Source of the DNA: Paramacrobiotus metropolitanus
Taxonomy: Eukaryota; Tardigrada; Eutardigrada; Parachela; Macrobiotidae
DNA length: 64,000 nucleotides
Direction of reading: 5' to 3'
Assembly: GCF_019649055.1 (NCBI RefSeq)
Contig: NW_026570353.1
Coordinates: forward strand, 248,001 to 312,000
Position numbers and translations under genes: made by a program
Part shown: piece after piece, positions 43,234 through 56,700 of the stretch
Numbering within the stretch: the first letter of the stretch is position 1
How the letters are laid out: every line of letters starts with the position of its first letter
Notes under the pieces: generated by a model
What the model was told of the DNA's origin: nothing
The model's input: only the letters and a program-made list of their open reading frames with translations
Databases searched by the model: none

Positions 43234-43791
43234 TGCTTTTCTTGGTATGCACTAAAGTTTTTTTATAATTTTATGTTTGCTTCCTGCTTAACAAACCAAG
43301 TGGTTTCATGCTTTATGTGCGCAGATAAACACGACCCGTCATCAAGCACGTTACCGGTATGTGCCTCGCTAAGCCAATATAAAACAAAATATTTCAGAAG
43401 GAAAGAGGAGAGGGAAAACATATTTTGTTTTGCCGGGACTATATCTTTCCATAAAAGAGACACGGCAAAATTACACTAATATTGGGGTGATGGGATCTCT
43501 GAGTCGACTGGTGCGCTGTTTTCTTGTGAAAGCGTGCACTCACATGCTGAGCATGGGAATTAGTGAATGAAGCGCTAATTAACGCAATTTAATATGGCAG
43601 TATTTCGAGTGACCTTTTCAATGCGACAGTATCGACCGCTAAAGGCAGAGCACTGCTTTTTATCAAGATTACGGCAGAGAAAAATTCTAGGCAGTTACAA
43701 AGTGCGCTCCGGTGTGCATCATAAGCGCAGGAATAGGTGATAACAATGTCATAATAGTACTAAAGTACATTAAGGAATTTCAGTACACTCT

Positions 43792-43822
43792 GACTTATCG
43801 TAAGTTTAACTTACGATAAGTC
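43792..43822. other. Perfect 15-bp palindrome
   Basis: GACTTATCGTAAGTT, a single T, then AACTTACGATAAGTC. TTATnATAA-type motifs recur near 43,920 (CTTATGATAAG, ACTTATAATAAG), suggesting related short palindromes in this interval. Confidence 0.65.
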
Positions 43823-44275
43823 AAAACCATGAGTAATCACATTTGACTCATAGAAAACCTATCCAATAATGCGATAACACAGCAACGGTAACGGCTGCGA
43901 TATATGAGTGCCCCAGCTTATGATAAGTTAGACTTATAATAAGCTCGACGTTGTTAATGAGAGCGTGAAATTACTGCCTGAGTAGCTTAATTACCTTTAA
44001 TACATCAGTAAAGCTGACCACTGCCGTCTTGAATGACTATCTAATTAGCTTAAGTATTGCCTAATTATTAATTACTGCGGGAAATTACTGCCTAATTAGT
44101 AATTAATGCCGTCTCTAAGTCATTAAATTATTAATGTTACTCTGCGTTCGTAATTATGCTAGATCTAAATTTGTTAGTACATAGCGTCTATAGCACGGTA
44201 TTAACGGGGCAGAGCAGTCCATAGCACTCACCGTCTACAGCGTGTAACACGCGCAATGCATGGATAAGTCAACGA

Positions 44276-44319
44276 TGCCCAACGGAAAATCTAGTCGAGA
44301 CCAGATTTACCGTTGGGCA
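44276..44319. other. 44-bp near-perfect palindrome
   Basis: 21-base arms 44276-44296 (TGCCCAACGGAAAATCTAGTC) and 44299-44319 with two mismatches and a 2-base centre. No coding context. It lies 600 bases upstream of the first identified exon of the haemagglutinin-like gene. Confidence 0.65.
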
Positions 44320-44909
44320 ATGTTGCCTTAAAGTGGGCAGGTGTTGACTGTTGCAACAAACCATTGCACAACGCTTGCGTTATCTCTGAATGACACAATG
44401 TCATAGGAGCATGACGCACAGTCCGTTGGGCTGCATTGTCATAAGGCAGTCAGAACTGAAAGTACCTAGTATTTACTATTTACAGTAGTAGTATTATGAA
44501 TAGAAGTATGCACGTGAACCCAACGTACGTAGATTCACACGTGCGCGACCTTCACCTTCAATAAAGGATAACAATCAACAGATGCAGTAGCCTTTTACTG
44601 TATATAGAGTCAATATGTCACGTGAACATATTATGGCAGTCACTACAGCTGTTGTTAGCAAAGGCGCAATATCGTTTCTTCCGTAGCGCACTTCCGTATT
44701 GGACAGAAATCAACTAATACATTGGTCTTGAAGTACGAGACCTTGGCTTCTCTCCAGTCGATTATTATTACGTACATTCTGTAATGTAAAAGCTGATAAT
44801 TATTACGGATAACTTTGATAGCTGCCTGTGTTTTAACCTTATAACAGTTGCTGATATTTACGAGTTCGTGATAACCGTTTGCATTCGTTCAAATTTTTGC
44901 TAATCGTAG

Positions 44910-47900
44910 AACTCGGCAAAGGAAAGTTGTCAATTCGTTCTTCACGTTGATGACTCAAAAGTGACTGTTTCGACTATTGATGTTGCCATTGAAAAGTTTT
45001 TCTTAACCGCACTGTCGATCACTACGAGAGGAATCGTGCGAGGGAATTATCTGGCTTTTCGTTCTACGGACGGCTCCGTACGGATCGAGAAAGCGGTCCA
45101 CTGCAGCAGCCTGGCCGTGCATGGGGGAGACCATAATGTACGACTGACAACCGAAAGCATCGTCGACTGTGAACATTTCACGGTTTCCGGCAAGAAATTA
45201 GTGATCGATGGCAGACTGTTCTCGAAAACCAAGCACATTGAGCTCGATGTCACAGTCGACCAGTGTCACATCGGCGTGGACGGCGCAATCGGCTCCAAAA
45301 AGGACAATGCGTTGAACCAGAAAAAAAGAAAAGATGTCCTGGTTAACACTATAAGAGGGACAATTCGGGGACACATCAGTAACTTCGGCACCGTTGTGGC
45401 CCGCGAAGAAATTCAACTCAAAATAATCGGGAGCATCTTGTCATTGGTAAATAACATTGATGATTCAGCGCACCGAGGCTACCAAGCAATTAAGAATCTG
45501 AAACGGGTGGGAGCACCTGCGGACTCATCAATGCAGCTTACCAGCAGCGCATTGCTGGGAGCTATCACCGAGGAAAGCCCGGAAAAGGTCGCCAACCTGT
45601 TGGAGAAGTTCGTCGATCCTAATGAGGCCATGATCGATCAGCGGACACATAACTTGGTAACACCGGCGCTAGCCATACGGAAATGGTTCAGACAGTTGCG
45701 AGGCGAGGCACAAAGACCGGACCGACCGGAAAAGATCACGACCATTAAAGCGCTTTTCGAAACTATGGACTGGAGACGCGGAAATTTTAAATCACAGAAT
45801 CTTGATCTGGCGATTGACGGAGACCTGTTTGACTGTGCGCAGTTGAAAGCAACAACGAGCTTAAAGGTGACAGTTACTGGAACTGCCGTGTGCGAGCGCG
45901 ATTCAATCTGGTCGACTGGTGGTGTTACGGATATGTCTATAGGAAAAAATTTGGTTCTACACGGACAAGTGAAATTTAATAAAGCGATCATGAAGGTCAA
46001 CGAGGATGTCCTGTGCAAATCGACCGCAGTAGTGGCCGTTACCGACCACGCCAAAGTCTGCGGTAATAATTTTTGGTGTTCAGGACAGTGGTTTACGGAC
46101 GAAGCGCTGCAATTACAACTGAAGGACTCTGCAATTTTTCACCCCGAGTCCTTTCTGTTTGCCGGCATGCTACGTATGGAAGCAAAACATCAATGTGAAA
46201 TCTTCAGCCAGTGGATGGTGAATGAAATGGATATTTACATCGGCAACTCGTTTTTGATCGGACCGCAGGCCACTGTAAAAATTAAAGAGAACGGATCAGT
46301 TGTTTGTAAGCATTACCGAAACGAGAGCCATTTGGCTATTGGGAAGGATATGCAGATCGTAACGGAAAAGTTAGAGCAAGCCAAGATCGGTGTTACGCTA
46401 GTTGCCAATCAGTTCACGGCTACAGTTCTTGCTGATTCGGATGAGAACTGGGATGGTTTGACTGTTACTGGCTCGTTACTCGTTAAAATGACTCATCGGC
46501 TCAACAGCCATGGACTGATCAAAACCAAACTTGCCACCGTGCATTTATTTTCTGAAACTGAGTCTCATTTTGTCCTAAGCGGCGAAATGTCTGTGGACAG
46601 CGGACCATTAATGCTCATCGTCCAGAAGGAAAAACAACCGACACTTGACAATTTTAACCCATATCCGGGATTTATCGTTCGGGGAATATTGGCAGCGAGC
46701 GAACTACGGATTGTTTGCAACAGCATCATCGAGAACAGCGGGACCATCATGGCGCAAAGCTTACTCTCCCTTTTGACAATCGGAATCGACAACGGAAAGG
46801 GTCTTTTGCATGCACCCGATATTTCCCTGGAATATCTCTGCAATCCGAATACTGAACTTTCTGGAACGGTCAGCGCACCCTTTAATCTGCTGATCAATGC
46901 TGCCAATGCCACGGATTTTCAGTTGGCTTGCACTTCGCCGGATAGTGAGGCCTTGATACTTCCAGAAAAGCAGTTCTTAATTAAATCGTCAGACTTCTCA
47001 AGAATAAAGACTCCGATCCAATGGAACACGGCGACACAACCGGCTACGACATTCATTTTCGACGGGCAGGTCATTATCGATGCGGCGGTTAGCCTAGCCA
47101 GCTGCAAAGTAAAGGTCATCAGGAAAGAATCTAACCGTACTACCGAAAACCTTGTTCCAACGATTATTGTAACTGCGCATGGGTCGTTGCTGATTCCCAG
47201 GTTTAACGTAACCGGCACCAGAGAACTCGTGGAATTTGTCATGGACGGCTCGACGGATGTGACCTACTTGCGCGTCGCCGAGACTGTTGAATCATTTGCT
47301 TTAAAGGGTACTGGTTCACTTCAGTCGCTCGCACATATAATGGCAAAGTGTGGCTCTCTGCACTTTGGAACACTGACGAATTTCCGCACAGACGATATCG
47401 ACTGCCAGTCTGCCATTATTCTCAAAGATGCCGTAGTAACGATGGACAGCATCGAGCGAGAAGCCACTGTGTTTTTATCAACGCAAACCGTTAATGTTGT
47501 TGGTACAGTCAACATTAAACGTAAACTGTTCCTGTCTGCAGCAGATGAGACCAAACAGCCGGCCGTAACTGTCGAAGGCACTATTGAAGGAACGGAAAAG
47601 AATGCGTCCGCCATTTTGCGAGTGGACAAGTTGTTTGTATCGGGGACCATCGGAAAACTACAACTTTGTCAGGTAATAGCTCGAGACAATTTTGAGCTGC
47701 TGCCGACCGGAAAATTTCAGGCAATCGAAAACCTTGAAGCGGACGGAGAATGGATGACATGGAAAGGTCAAGTCAGTCACTGCAAGAAACTCTCACTAAC
47801 TGGATGGGGATTGCTATGTACCGGGCGACTGAACGAAGCCATCGACGAAATTTCCATTCACTCGAATTTAGTGTTCGCCAATATTGGTCAATTAGGAGCA

Positions 47901-50900
47901 CCGCTGATGACCTTTGCGTCGCCTTTTATTTTTAATATTTCATTGACCGGCGATACCGCTGCAATGGGAAGCAATCCTAAACAAGGAGTGCTGGACATAA
48001 AGTCGCTTGTGTGCCTTTGCTCGGGAAGCCAGATGTCAGCCGAAAGCATCCAGAATGGATCGGTACTGTTATTCAAATTTAGTACACTAACCCAAGCGGA
48101 AACTCCGAGTAAGGATCAGCTGGAGAACTGGAAGAAAACCGTTGACGCCTTGAATCAAAATTTTACATTGGGATCATCTGCCTCGCTGGACGATATCCAG
48201 CGATCGATCCAATCAGTTTCGGCTTCAACGGGACGGACAGAAATCGAGTTGCGGGATGTTGTGAAATTGTACGCAGGAACCCGGGAAATTGTTAACAAAA
48301 TGAACACCAGCGGTATTCAGACGTTTGACGTACCGGAACTAGTCGGAAAACTGATGGAAGCCAATAGCTATTTCCAGAACATTTCATCTATTAAAGGGCG
48401 ATTGCTACAGGTACCAAAGCTGGCCCGGGAATTGTACAACAAGGGTATTAGAAAACTCAAATCACTCCACGAGCAATTCGGGTTTACTGGGATTAAAGCG
48501 GGGGAACCAACGAAAAAGGGAGTGCAGGAAAGTGGAATGTGGGCTTATCATTCCGGTGTCATGACGACAGGAGCGGGATATACGGCTTTGTTCGTTGAAT
48601 CGTGGGTGAATGACGGAACTGTGTCGTCCAGCGCTGGAGATATTGCCATCAGCGGCAGCACATTGATCAAACAGTCCGCGGCTGGGCGCATGCTCAGCGC
48701 GTACGGTTCGGTGTTCTTGGATGCAGAGCAGGCGGACGTCAGTAACATTAACGCTGCCAAGATGCTACTGCTGGAAGTAAGTACGTATTTTATTGGTATT
48801 TTAATTATTAGGGTGCTGGAAATCGTAAGTCTTTCATTACTTTGCCGTGCCAGTCGGTGCCACTAATCTGTGTGATTCGGCAAATCTAACACTCTCCACG
48901 CGCATTCCCCCGTGTTGATTTGACCTATACGAAAAATAATTTTTTCCATTCAGCTACTTAAGTAAATATTTGTTGATTTGCACAGGAATTGCTGGCGATG
49001 CCGATTTATAATTAATAGTTAGTAGGCATCTATCACAAGGCCTCCTTCTAACGGCTCTCACTGTTAACAATTTTTTCAGGTTAATAAATCCCTGAAAGCA
49101 AGCAACATCAACGCCAAACTGGCACAGTTAACTTCGAAATCAGACAGCGTTTGTATGTCTGGCGCAAAAGCCGATTCTGTGTTAGTGTCAGGTGTGACGG
49201 TACATGCGCAGGATGTGGATGCAGAACATTTACAAGCAACAGCACAGAGCGACGTCAACCTTGCTGGCGTGAAAGGAAGAGAGATTATGGCGTCTTCCAA
49301 GGAAGGCTCAGTTAGCGCCACCGGCGTCAAAGCGAAAACCCTACAGGCTGACGCAAAGCTGGGTGCTGTTTCCGCGTCAAAAGTGGATGTTGACAGCTTG
49401 ATCGCAGAAGCCAAGAATGATGTCACCCTCGCAAATGTCAAAGCGAAGGATATGGGCGCAAAAAGCCATGAACAAGCAGTACGTCTTACCGGCAAGGTTG
49501 CTACTGACAAGGCTACTTTATCTGGTGCATCCACGGTGCAGCTGGAATATGCTGACGGCAGTGCGGATCACGAGTTTGGTTCGTTGAAACTGGAGACCAA
49601 GAGAATGCAAAAGGACGAGCTGTTTAAACTGCTGCACGGCAGTGGCGCGTTTGCAGCGATGAAGATTTCGGATAAACTCGATTTAGCCGTTACGGACCAA
49701 GCAATTATTCTTGGGTCGATCAATAAACCGTACGACCTCAGTGTCACAGGTGAGATTAGGAAAACATTAAGGCTCCTTTCAGGAAAACAGTCTTTTTAGG
49801 TTTTATCCAAACTGTCTAGTTTTTAAAAACAATAATTCCTATTAATTTTACCTTAGGCATTAATGCTTGCTAAACTGTGCAGGAGCTTAGTGCAGCTACT
49901 GTAATTCCTGCAACAGTAGATGATGCACAGACGGGAAAAGGTCTGCGACAAACTTCGATGCCGTGCATCAAGGAGATTTTCGGTTTTGAAAAGAGGACAA
50001 CAACTGTAGCGTGGACCGAAGTTGACGGCTCCGACGTCCAAGCGGAGGGCAAGCAAATAATGGTCGCAGAAAACGACGCCATTACTTGCATTGCATCCGA
50101 TATAAATGGGAAAGAATCTAATTACTTGAGGGCTCGAAAAGACGTCAAACTCTTGGACCTTGTTACCACCTGCCGTATCACGACCGATCAAAGCACGTGG
50201 TGGGGACTGCGGAATTCAACGGAATGGAAAGCGAAGCCAAACAGTCATGGAAGCAATTTATTCAATAAAAGTATTGGTCTTAATACCATCATCTCCGACG
50301 AATGCGATATTCTTATCGAAGGGTCCACAGCGCTGCCAGCCGGTAAGGTGAATTTGATAGCTGAACGGGGCAAAGCGCAAATCAAAGAGCGCATTTTGAC
50401 CGATACACAGTCCAAAAATTGGTCAGGCTTGACGATCGGTTTTGGATCACTCGGCTACAGAGCCGAGGAATCCAATTCCATACAGGATCGGCTGGCTGGC
50501 AACAGCTTCAGCGTGGGAGAGCTCAACGTTAAAGCCAAGCAGTTCCACGTGGAAAACAGTATAAATTTTGAAGTGGCTGATGGTATGGAGGTCGATGTGG
50601 AGGATGTGAAGTTTACCGGTGCCCATCTGCGATCGCAGTCCAGTGCCCATTCATTCGAAGGATCTTTTTCCGCTTTGAGTATGTGCCTTTCGTTCACGGA
50701 AGATACATCTGCAAAGAAATCATCAACGTACCAGAATCAAATTGTATGCGTTGGTGGTAAGGTGACCTTTAAAAATGTTAAAAATCTGGCTATGCACGAT
50801 GCCAATCTCAATGCGGAAGAAGTTACCGGAGATATCGAAAACTTGGACGTCATATCGAGTTTATCGACTGGCGAAGAAACCAGCAAAAAGGAGACAGTGG

Positions 50901-53727
50901 ATTTCAATTTCGTAATGGTGAGCGGTATTCCAGTCCCGGTTCCAGGGTTTGATATGAGCAACAGTCAAACAAAGTCCGGCCACGTGGATCAAATATCCGG
51001 AATTCATTCAAGGAAATCGCTACGCTCCAGTGATTTGCGAATAAAAAAGGCCATGCTAACTGGCGCTTCGATCACTTCGGACGGGAACGTTGAAAATATT
51101 GTGGAGAAAGTTGAAACGAAAGATGTTGACGAGTATTTAGACCATGGCGCCAACTCCTGGGCACTATCGGTAAATCCTCAAGCGAACTCGTACTCCGCAG
51201 GTTATTCCGACGCTTCCCATCAACGGAAAGGTAAAGTCCGGGCAACTATCGCGTCGACATCATCCACTGGAAACGTTGCAGAAGCGTACCACTCGGCAAC
51301 CATCAACCGCGATGCGAACGCTAGACGCATTGTCACCGAAGAGCACAAGTCTTCTGTTGGTGCAGCGCTACACGCCAGTAAGACCGGAGCAAAGGTCAAC
51401 ATCAACGGTGTGGGTGCCGGGCTGATTCTGGGGAAAGATAAGATTGAAGCAAATATCAGTGTGGTCGATTTCGAAGCCGGTTTCAGTTATGCGGAGAAAG
51501 ATGGTGCCGGCGCCAGATTTCGCATGGGGGAGACAGATATATCTGCGGGATATTCTTTGAAAGATGCTGGCGGACATGTCAAAGTTAAAACCAGTGATTT
51601 CGAATACCGTGTTAAAGGCGATAAAACTGGAGGATCGGTTAAGGCCAAACACGGGGTTGTTGACATTAGTGCAGGAGCTGGAAAAGATGGTGGACATATC
51701 GGAGTAAAAACCAGTGATTTTGAGTACCGTGTAGAAGGTGATAAAACCGGCGGATCAGTTACAGCCATACACGGGGACATCGACATTAATGCTGCAGCTG
51801 GAAAACATGGTGGCTCAGTTAAAACAGCGATTAAAGGTTCAGGCTTTTCGCTCGGCACAACGAAAGACGGGGACATTGATCTTGGCGCGCAACATGAGGG
51901 TACCTGCGTGGCGCTCGGGTCGGAAAAGTCTGGTGGTTATTTGAGAGGATCCCATGGAGGTGCCGGATTTGATGTTTCCAAGAACAGCGATGGCAGTACT
52001 TTCAGCGCAAATGCGGGTGATTCGCGGATTGATTTCAACAGCAGCAATAAGGGAAAATTCAGTGTGGGTGCCGTTAGCGGTGATACCGCTGTGGCCTTTG
52101 GTGCAACCGATTCCGGAAAGTATGTCAATTTGAAGCATGGTGACAGCGGTCTCGGTTACTCAGGTAGCGCGGATGGTGGCGATTTCAGCGCTAATATGGG
52201 CCAGTCACACTTGACCATCAGTGGTAACCGAAATGGAAAACTTAACATCGACGCTGGAAGTGGAGATGCAGCCCTTAGGTTCAGTAAAAGTAATGGAGAA
52301 AGCTCCTTCTCGGCACGACATGGCGACGCCAGTGTGGATTTTAAAAAAAACAGCAGCGGCACTACCTTGCGCGCGGGAGCTGGTGATTTTCATCTCGGCG
52401 TTGACGGCAACAATGACGGAAAGTTTGGGATGGACGTTAAAGCCGGCAAAACAGCTGTTAAATTCGGAATGCACCAATCCGAGGCGTCTTGGACAGCGAC
52501 ACACGGTGATACAGAATTTAATTTATCAAAAAATTCCGACGGCACTGCGCTGGGCGTCAAAGTTGGCGATAAGCGCTTTAATGTCGCGAACCGCAATGGC
52601 AAATGTGTACTCGATGCACAAAGCGGGAAGACTGTAGTTAAACTTGGTGGCAATGATTCCGGGAGTTTTCTGACAGCATCACATGGTGAAGCCCGAATTG
52701 GTTACTCCACGAAAGCGACTGGCTCTGCACTGGACGTGGGTGCTGGCAAATCGCACCTGAAGCTTACTAGCAACAACAAGAAAGGAGTGACCATGAATGC
52801 GGGATACGACAAAACGGCGGTGACGTTCAACGCCAGTGATGCGGAGCAATCTTTGAAGGTTAAACACGAAGGATCCACTGTTGGCTATTCTGCGGATGGA
52901 AGTGGTGCAGCTTTTAATTTAGCTGCAGGAAAATCAAAGTTTGGCTTAAACAGTAACAGCAATGGTCATTTCGCGGTAAATGCGGAACATAATATTCTGG
53001 CTGTTGGAGTGATAGGAAGTAAGAACGGAGCTACTCTGCACGGGAGACATGGAAATGCCGCCGTTGCCATCGAGGCTGATAAGAAGAAGATAACGGAAAG
53101 CTCAGAGCGGGCGAAGCGCGTTTCAACGCTAGTCGCGGCAAGGATGGAGTGCGAGGGCATTTTGAAAGTGGCGCCGCAGCCGTCACCGTGCATCGGAATA
53201 AACGCGACGGCGCCGACGGTACCGGTTTAAGAGCAACAAACGGAGCAACCACGCTTGACCTTCAACAAAACACCACTGGTGCCGTTGGCTCGAGTGTGAA
53301 GCATGTTAATTCGATGGTTGGTTTGATGGCATCTAAATCGACTGTGGCGTTAGCAACGAAGAATAGCAGTGCTGGTGTCGTGATTGCGAACCGGAACCGC
53401 GCTTATAATAATCTACTAGACCAGGCATTGAGTGGATGCGTTACCGCTATGGTAAGCAAAGATATCGCGCTGCCTCAAGGCGGCGATATGGATACAACGG
53501 CCCTGGACGCGAATGCAGTGTTGCCAGAACTGCATTACGGAAAAATGGGTACAGACTTTTTGAAAACCGTTACCGCAGCATTACCAGTTGCAAATATGAT
53601 GGAAAATCTAGCGAGTACGGCAGCCACGGACATCTTTACGGAGCAGCTAAAAGTAGTCGAGAGCCGGCTTGTGTCGAATACGGAATGGGCGGAGGAAGCA
53701 GGGCTTATCAGTCGAACCGACAATTAA
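44910..53727 (+). CDS. Filamentous-haemagglutinin-like beta-helical repeat gene with introns
   Basis: Exons: 44910-48776 (acceptor TCGTAG before it, donor GAA|GTAAGT), 49080-49749 (acceptor TTTTTTCAG, donor ACAG|GTGAG), then coding from 49896 (acceptor TTAGTGCAG) through the 51.5-53.1 kb repeats. A last block, 53149-53727, is read in another frame and carries the same repeat style and the stop. At least ~2,700 codons. Short alternating beta-rungs as in bacterial FHA/CdiA-type adhesins dominate, for example CDILIEGSTALPAGKVNLIA followed by NWSGLTIGFGSLGY. A helical insert lies at about residues 1,070-1,190. No signal peptide, secretion motif or toxin domain is seen. The true start lies in an unseen upstream exon: the first recognised exon is open to its acceptor and has no ATG before the repeats. 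AATAAA follows 60 bases after the stop. Bacterial ancestry is inference; the spliced host-type structure is seen. Confidence 0.75.
51570..51810 (+). repeat. Two 120-bp (40-residue) direct repeats in the haemagglutinin-like gene
   Basis: Two adjacent units encode VKTSDFEYRVKGDKTGGSV followed by ~20 residues with HGxxDIxAxAGKxGG. The second unit is offset by 120 bases. They introduce the longer 183-bp series. Confidence 0.85.
51770..53050 (+). repeat. 183-bp (61-residue) tandem repeat series in the haemagglutinin-like gene
   Basis: His codons of an H-G/E-x anchor begin at 51770, 51953, 52136, 52319, 52502, 52682, 52865 and 53048; spacings are 183 except one of 180. Each unit splits into three ~20-residue rungs of the type HGDxxxxxSxNxxGxxLxA, xGDSxLxxxxNxxGKxxxxA and GxGKTAVxFxxxxSxxSxxA. 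Regular hydrophobic and glycine positions suggest a three-rung beta-solenoid turn module. Confidence 0.9.
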
Positions 53728-53787
53728 TGAGAAACCACGCTTTCAATGTGTCGAGTTTCTCACAGATCCTGCAAAATGCAGCATTCT

Positions 53788-53793
53788 AATAAA
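53788..53793 (+). terminator. Polyadenylation signal of the haemagglutinin-like gene
   Basis: AATAAA, 60 bases after the stop codon at 53725-53727. Confidence 0.55.
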
Positions 53794-56700
53794 ACTATAT
53801 TATAGTATTATGCTTGGTTAGAGAACAAAATTTGATTATTTAAATTATTAATTTTGACGTTCTCCTGCAGAGTCAAAGGGTTACCTGATTGGACCAACCA
53901 AGTTGCAGGAAGAATTCGGTTTCTTTGGCTTGGATTTTTACGCTGTAGAGCTACTTAGGTTCGCTGTTAATGGCTGTCGGCCAAAGCTTTTGATAGAGAC
54001 GCAATAACTTGTTTTAACTGCTTCAATCATTTCATTGCGTAGCATATTAACTGTTATATTCTGTACAATTTAGGTAGTCACGAGTACATTATTAACACAA
54101 TGTAATCTGATAATTACTTACGTTTGGCTTATTGAGAGTTAATGATTAGCGGCATGGCGGAAACGCGGATCGTATAGTGCGCATACGTGAATTGGTTTAT
54201 TAAAGGTGAATTTACTTTTATGTTTTACAAACCTATTCTACCACAATTAAGAAGATATGGACTGTTGCAGTTAATAAACTTAGGAATACTAAGAATGCAA
54301 GTCGTATGTGCGCGGCACAAGACAGGCGTGGAACGATACATCAAGACAGGCAGCATGTAGCTGGTGCACGTACAAAAACACGGGTCATTCCACAGGAAAT
54401 GTCAAGATGATCTGATGCGCAGTAAAGCCCAACTGACAAACATAAAGGTTAGTCATTAGTCTCATTACGACATTTCAACAACATTAACAGCATGCGTTGG
54501 CAGTATAACAGCAACATGGATTGTCAACTTGATGTGCAAGCAAAATGATCCGTTTTTAATTAAGCGCAGTATGCACACTTGAATAACTGTACCACAAGTA
54601 AATTTGATCTAATACGAAAAATGTAGAAAAGTGTTTCGGAGATCAACCATATACTGCCTAAAAGAATTTGCGGGAAGTGAAGGCATAATCTTCGCTGTAC
54701 TGTGTCATAGAACTTCGTTCAGGATGGTCTTAAGAAGAACTGAGAATGTTCCGGAATTCACGCGAGAAGTATTGTCCGAGACACACCGATAAAGCTCTTC
54801 CAAAAATTGACAAACAAAATCAAAACACTTTTTTTAACTGTACGGTCAGGGTACATACTGTAATTCAAAACTGAAAAGCTATTTGGCAATCGCGAATATG
54901 AAGGTTCAAACTGAGAAGATGTCAGCTGTAGCCTGCGCGCCATTTCAGTGAGGACTGCCATGGCCGACACTCGACAGACCGCTGCACCAAGTGGATGGCA
55001 TGCCCCGTTTAATGTTCGCGACCGGAAGTGCCCGAATTTGCATTCACTGTTCCAGACTGCCAGACTCTGATGCAGCAGTGGACTACTCAAATTTTCAAGA
55101 TGCCGAGAAGTATTAGTTTTATTCACAAAATACGTCCTCAATCTCTTCTGCTTTCCTATCTCCGCTCTGGTTTTGTTTCGACCAGGATTATGATTCATAA
55201 CTTTCCGAGCGGAACTGTCTTCTCACTGGATGAAGGAAAGATACGGCACGTTTTACAATTAATACCCGCATGGATAGCTCCGTTTTGTAAATTATACTGT
55301 ACTCATACAGACGGTACATCAGCTTGTACATCTGACGAAAACAGTTTGTACAGTTATGAGCGTTACCGCGTTAAACTAAAGTCATAACAACATCCATCAG
55401 CAAAAACAGCGCCAAAAATACGGGCAGTTGAAATTTGGTCTTTTCTGAACAATACCTATATATGCGTATTTTCGTATTTAAATTTCGTGCTAATTGTAAT
55501 TTTGAGATGTCGGCTAACAATCACGGAGATCCTTTCCCAACCGCATTTTGGTTTTTGACGGTACTGGCTAATAAGCCTCTTCCGGCGATTTGCAACCACT
55601 CAGTAGACACAGGGAGTTCACGAAAGTGAGTAGACTTGGAATAACTGACGTACATAGTGTTTGTCCGCGTTTTTAATGGTCTTCAACATATATTTGTAGT
55701 TTACCTGTCGCAAATATCTAGATGACAAAAAAAAGTCCTGAAGAACACCGGATTTCAGTCGGGGCGAAGACGACGCATTAATAAATCCGGACGGAGAAAT
55801 TTTCCAAATTCATACGAACGCGGCTGTGAATGCGCTTTTGAACGAAGTACATATTTTTCAACGATAGCTTACCCTCTGAAACAGACTCAGCTGGGACAGC
55901 TGCGTACCTATTCACAGGAAAAGCGATGTGCAGTTTGCACAATGATAACAGATAAACCCGGCGGCAAGTTTTGAGCATGGCAGTGCCAGCGCATGTCGGT
56001 CAGTGTTGTGGACTTCGACGCATATTTAAATAACGCTGAATGATGATGGCAGTCCGCGGAATACTGCATGATATAGTGAAATGATGAATTCTTAGTGAAA
56101 CCGATGATAAATGCAACTGCTGCTGGATGACTCGGTTTTTGCATGGTGCAAGGCACTTGTACGAGAACACCACAGCACTCCAGGAAGCTGGCGCTGTAAT
56201 ATGAATTACTGTTCGTGGAAAGTGATTTAGCTCGTTGTGAACAAACGGGAAGTAGCTTTCTAGAGAACAAACAAACGGACGAGGGGAATTGTTGACACTT
56301 TCTCGCTCAGTGGAAAAATACTTCTGCTTCTAGAGTCAAATTACAGGTTTACGTCAACAGATTCCAACTACACCGTCGCTTATGCTGACGTTAATCCCGT
56401 GAGGTGGGGAACGAGCACGCCGGCAATGTTTGATCGGTAACCGCGTCCGCTGTGGCTTCAACAGTAGCAACCACTATCCATCATTCCTTTTTATACCATC
56501 GGTGTATTTTGAGAACATTGGTACAGCACGCTCATAGGGGTTCATCCTTGTTCTCTCGGGCCATCTTTGCAGGGGAACGTTATGTCAGTTTCGCTTTGTC
56601 GGTCTGTTAGACTCAGTTAAAGCAGAGGACGCCAATCGATCCGTGGATGATGTCCAAAGCACTCGGAACATAGGAATTCTGTACTGGCAACTTTGAGTTG

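Noticed and set aside
46565-47650. Minus-strand frames opposite the haemagglutinin-like gene
   Set aside because: Shadows of a 1,300-codon plus-strand frame with consistent repeats and splice sites.
44910-53727. Bacterial contamination as the explanation for the haemagglutinin-like gene
   Set aside because: GT-AG introns with matched phase, a polyadenylation signal and animal genes on both sides argue against it, though only reads spanning the flanks could settle it.
54758-56270. Several 110-146 codon frames between the haemagglutinin-like gene and the BTB cluster
   Set aside because: No domains, splice context or paralogues, apart from the short repeat noted separately.
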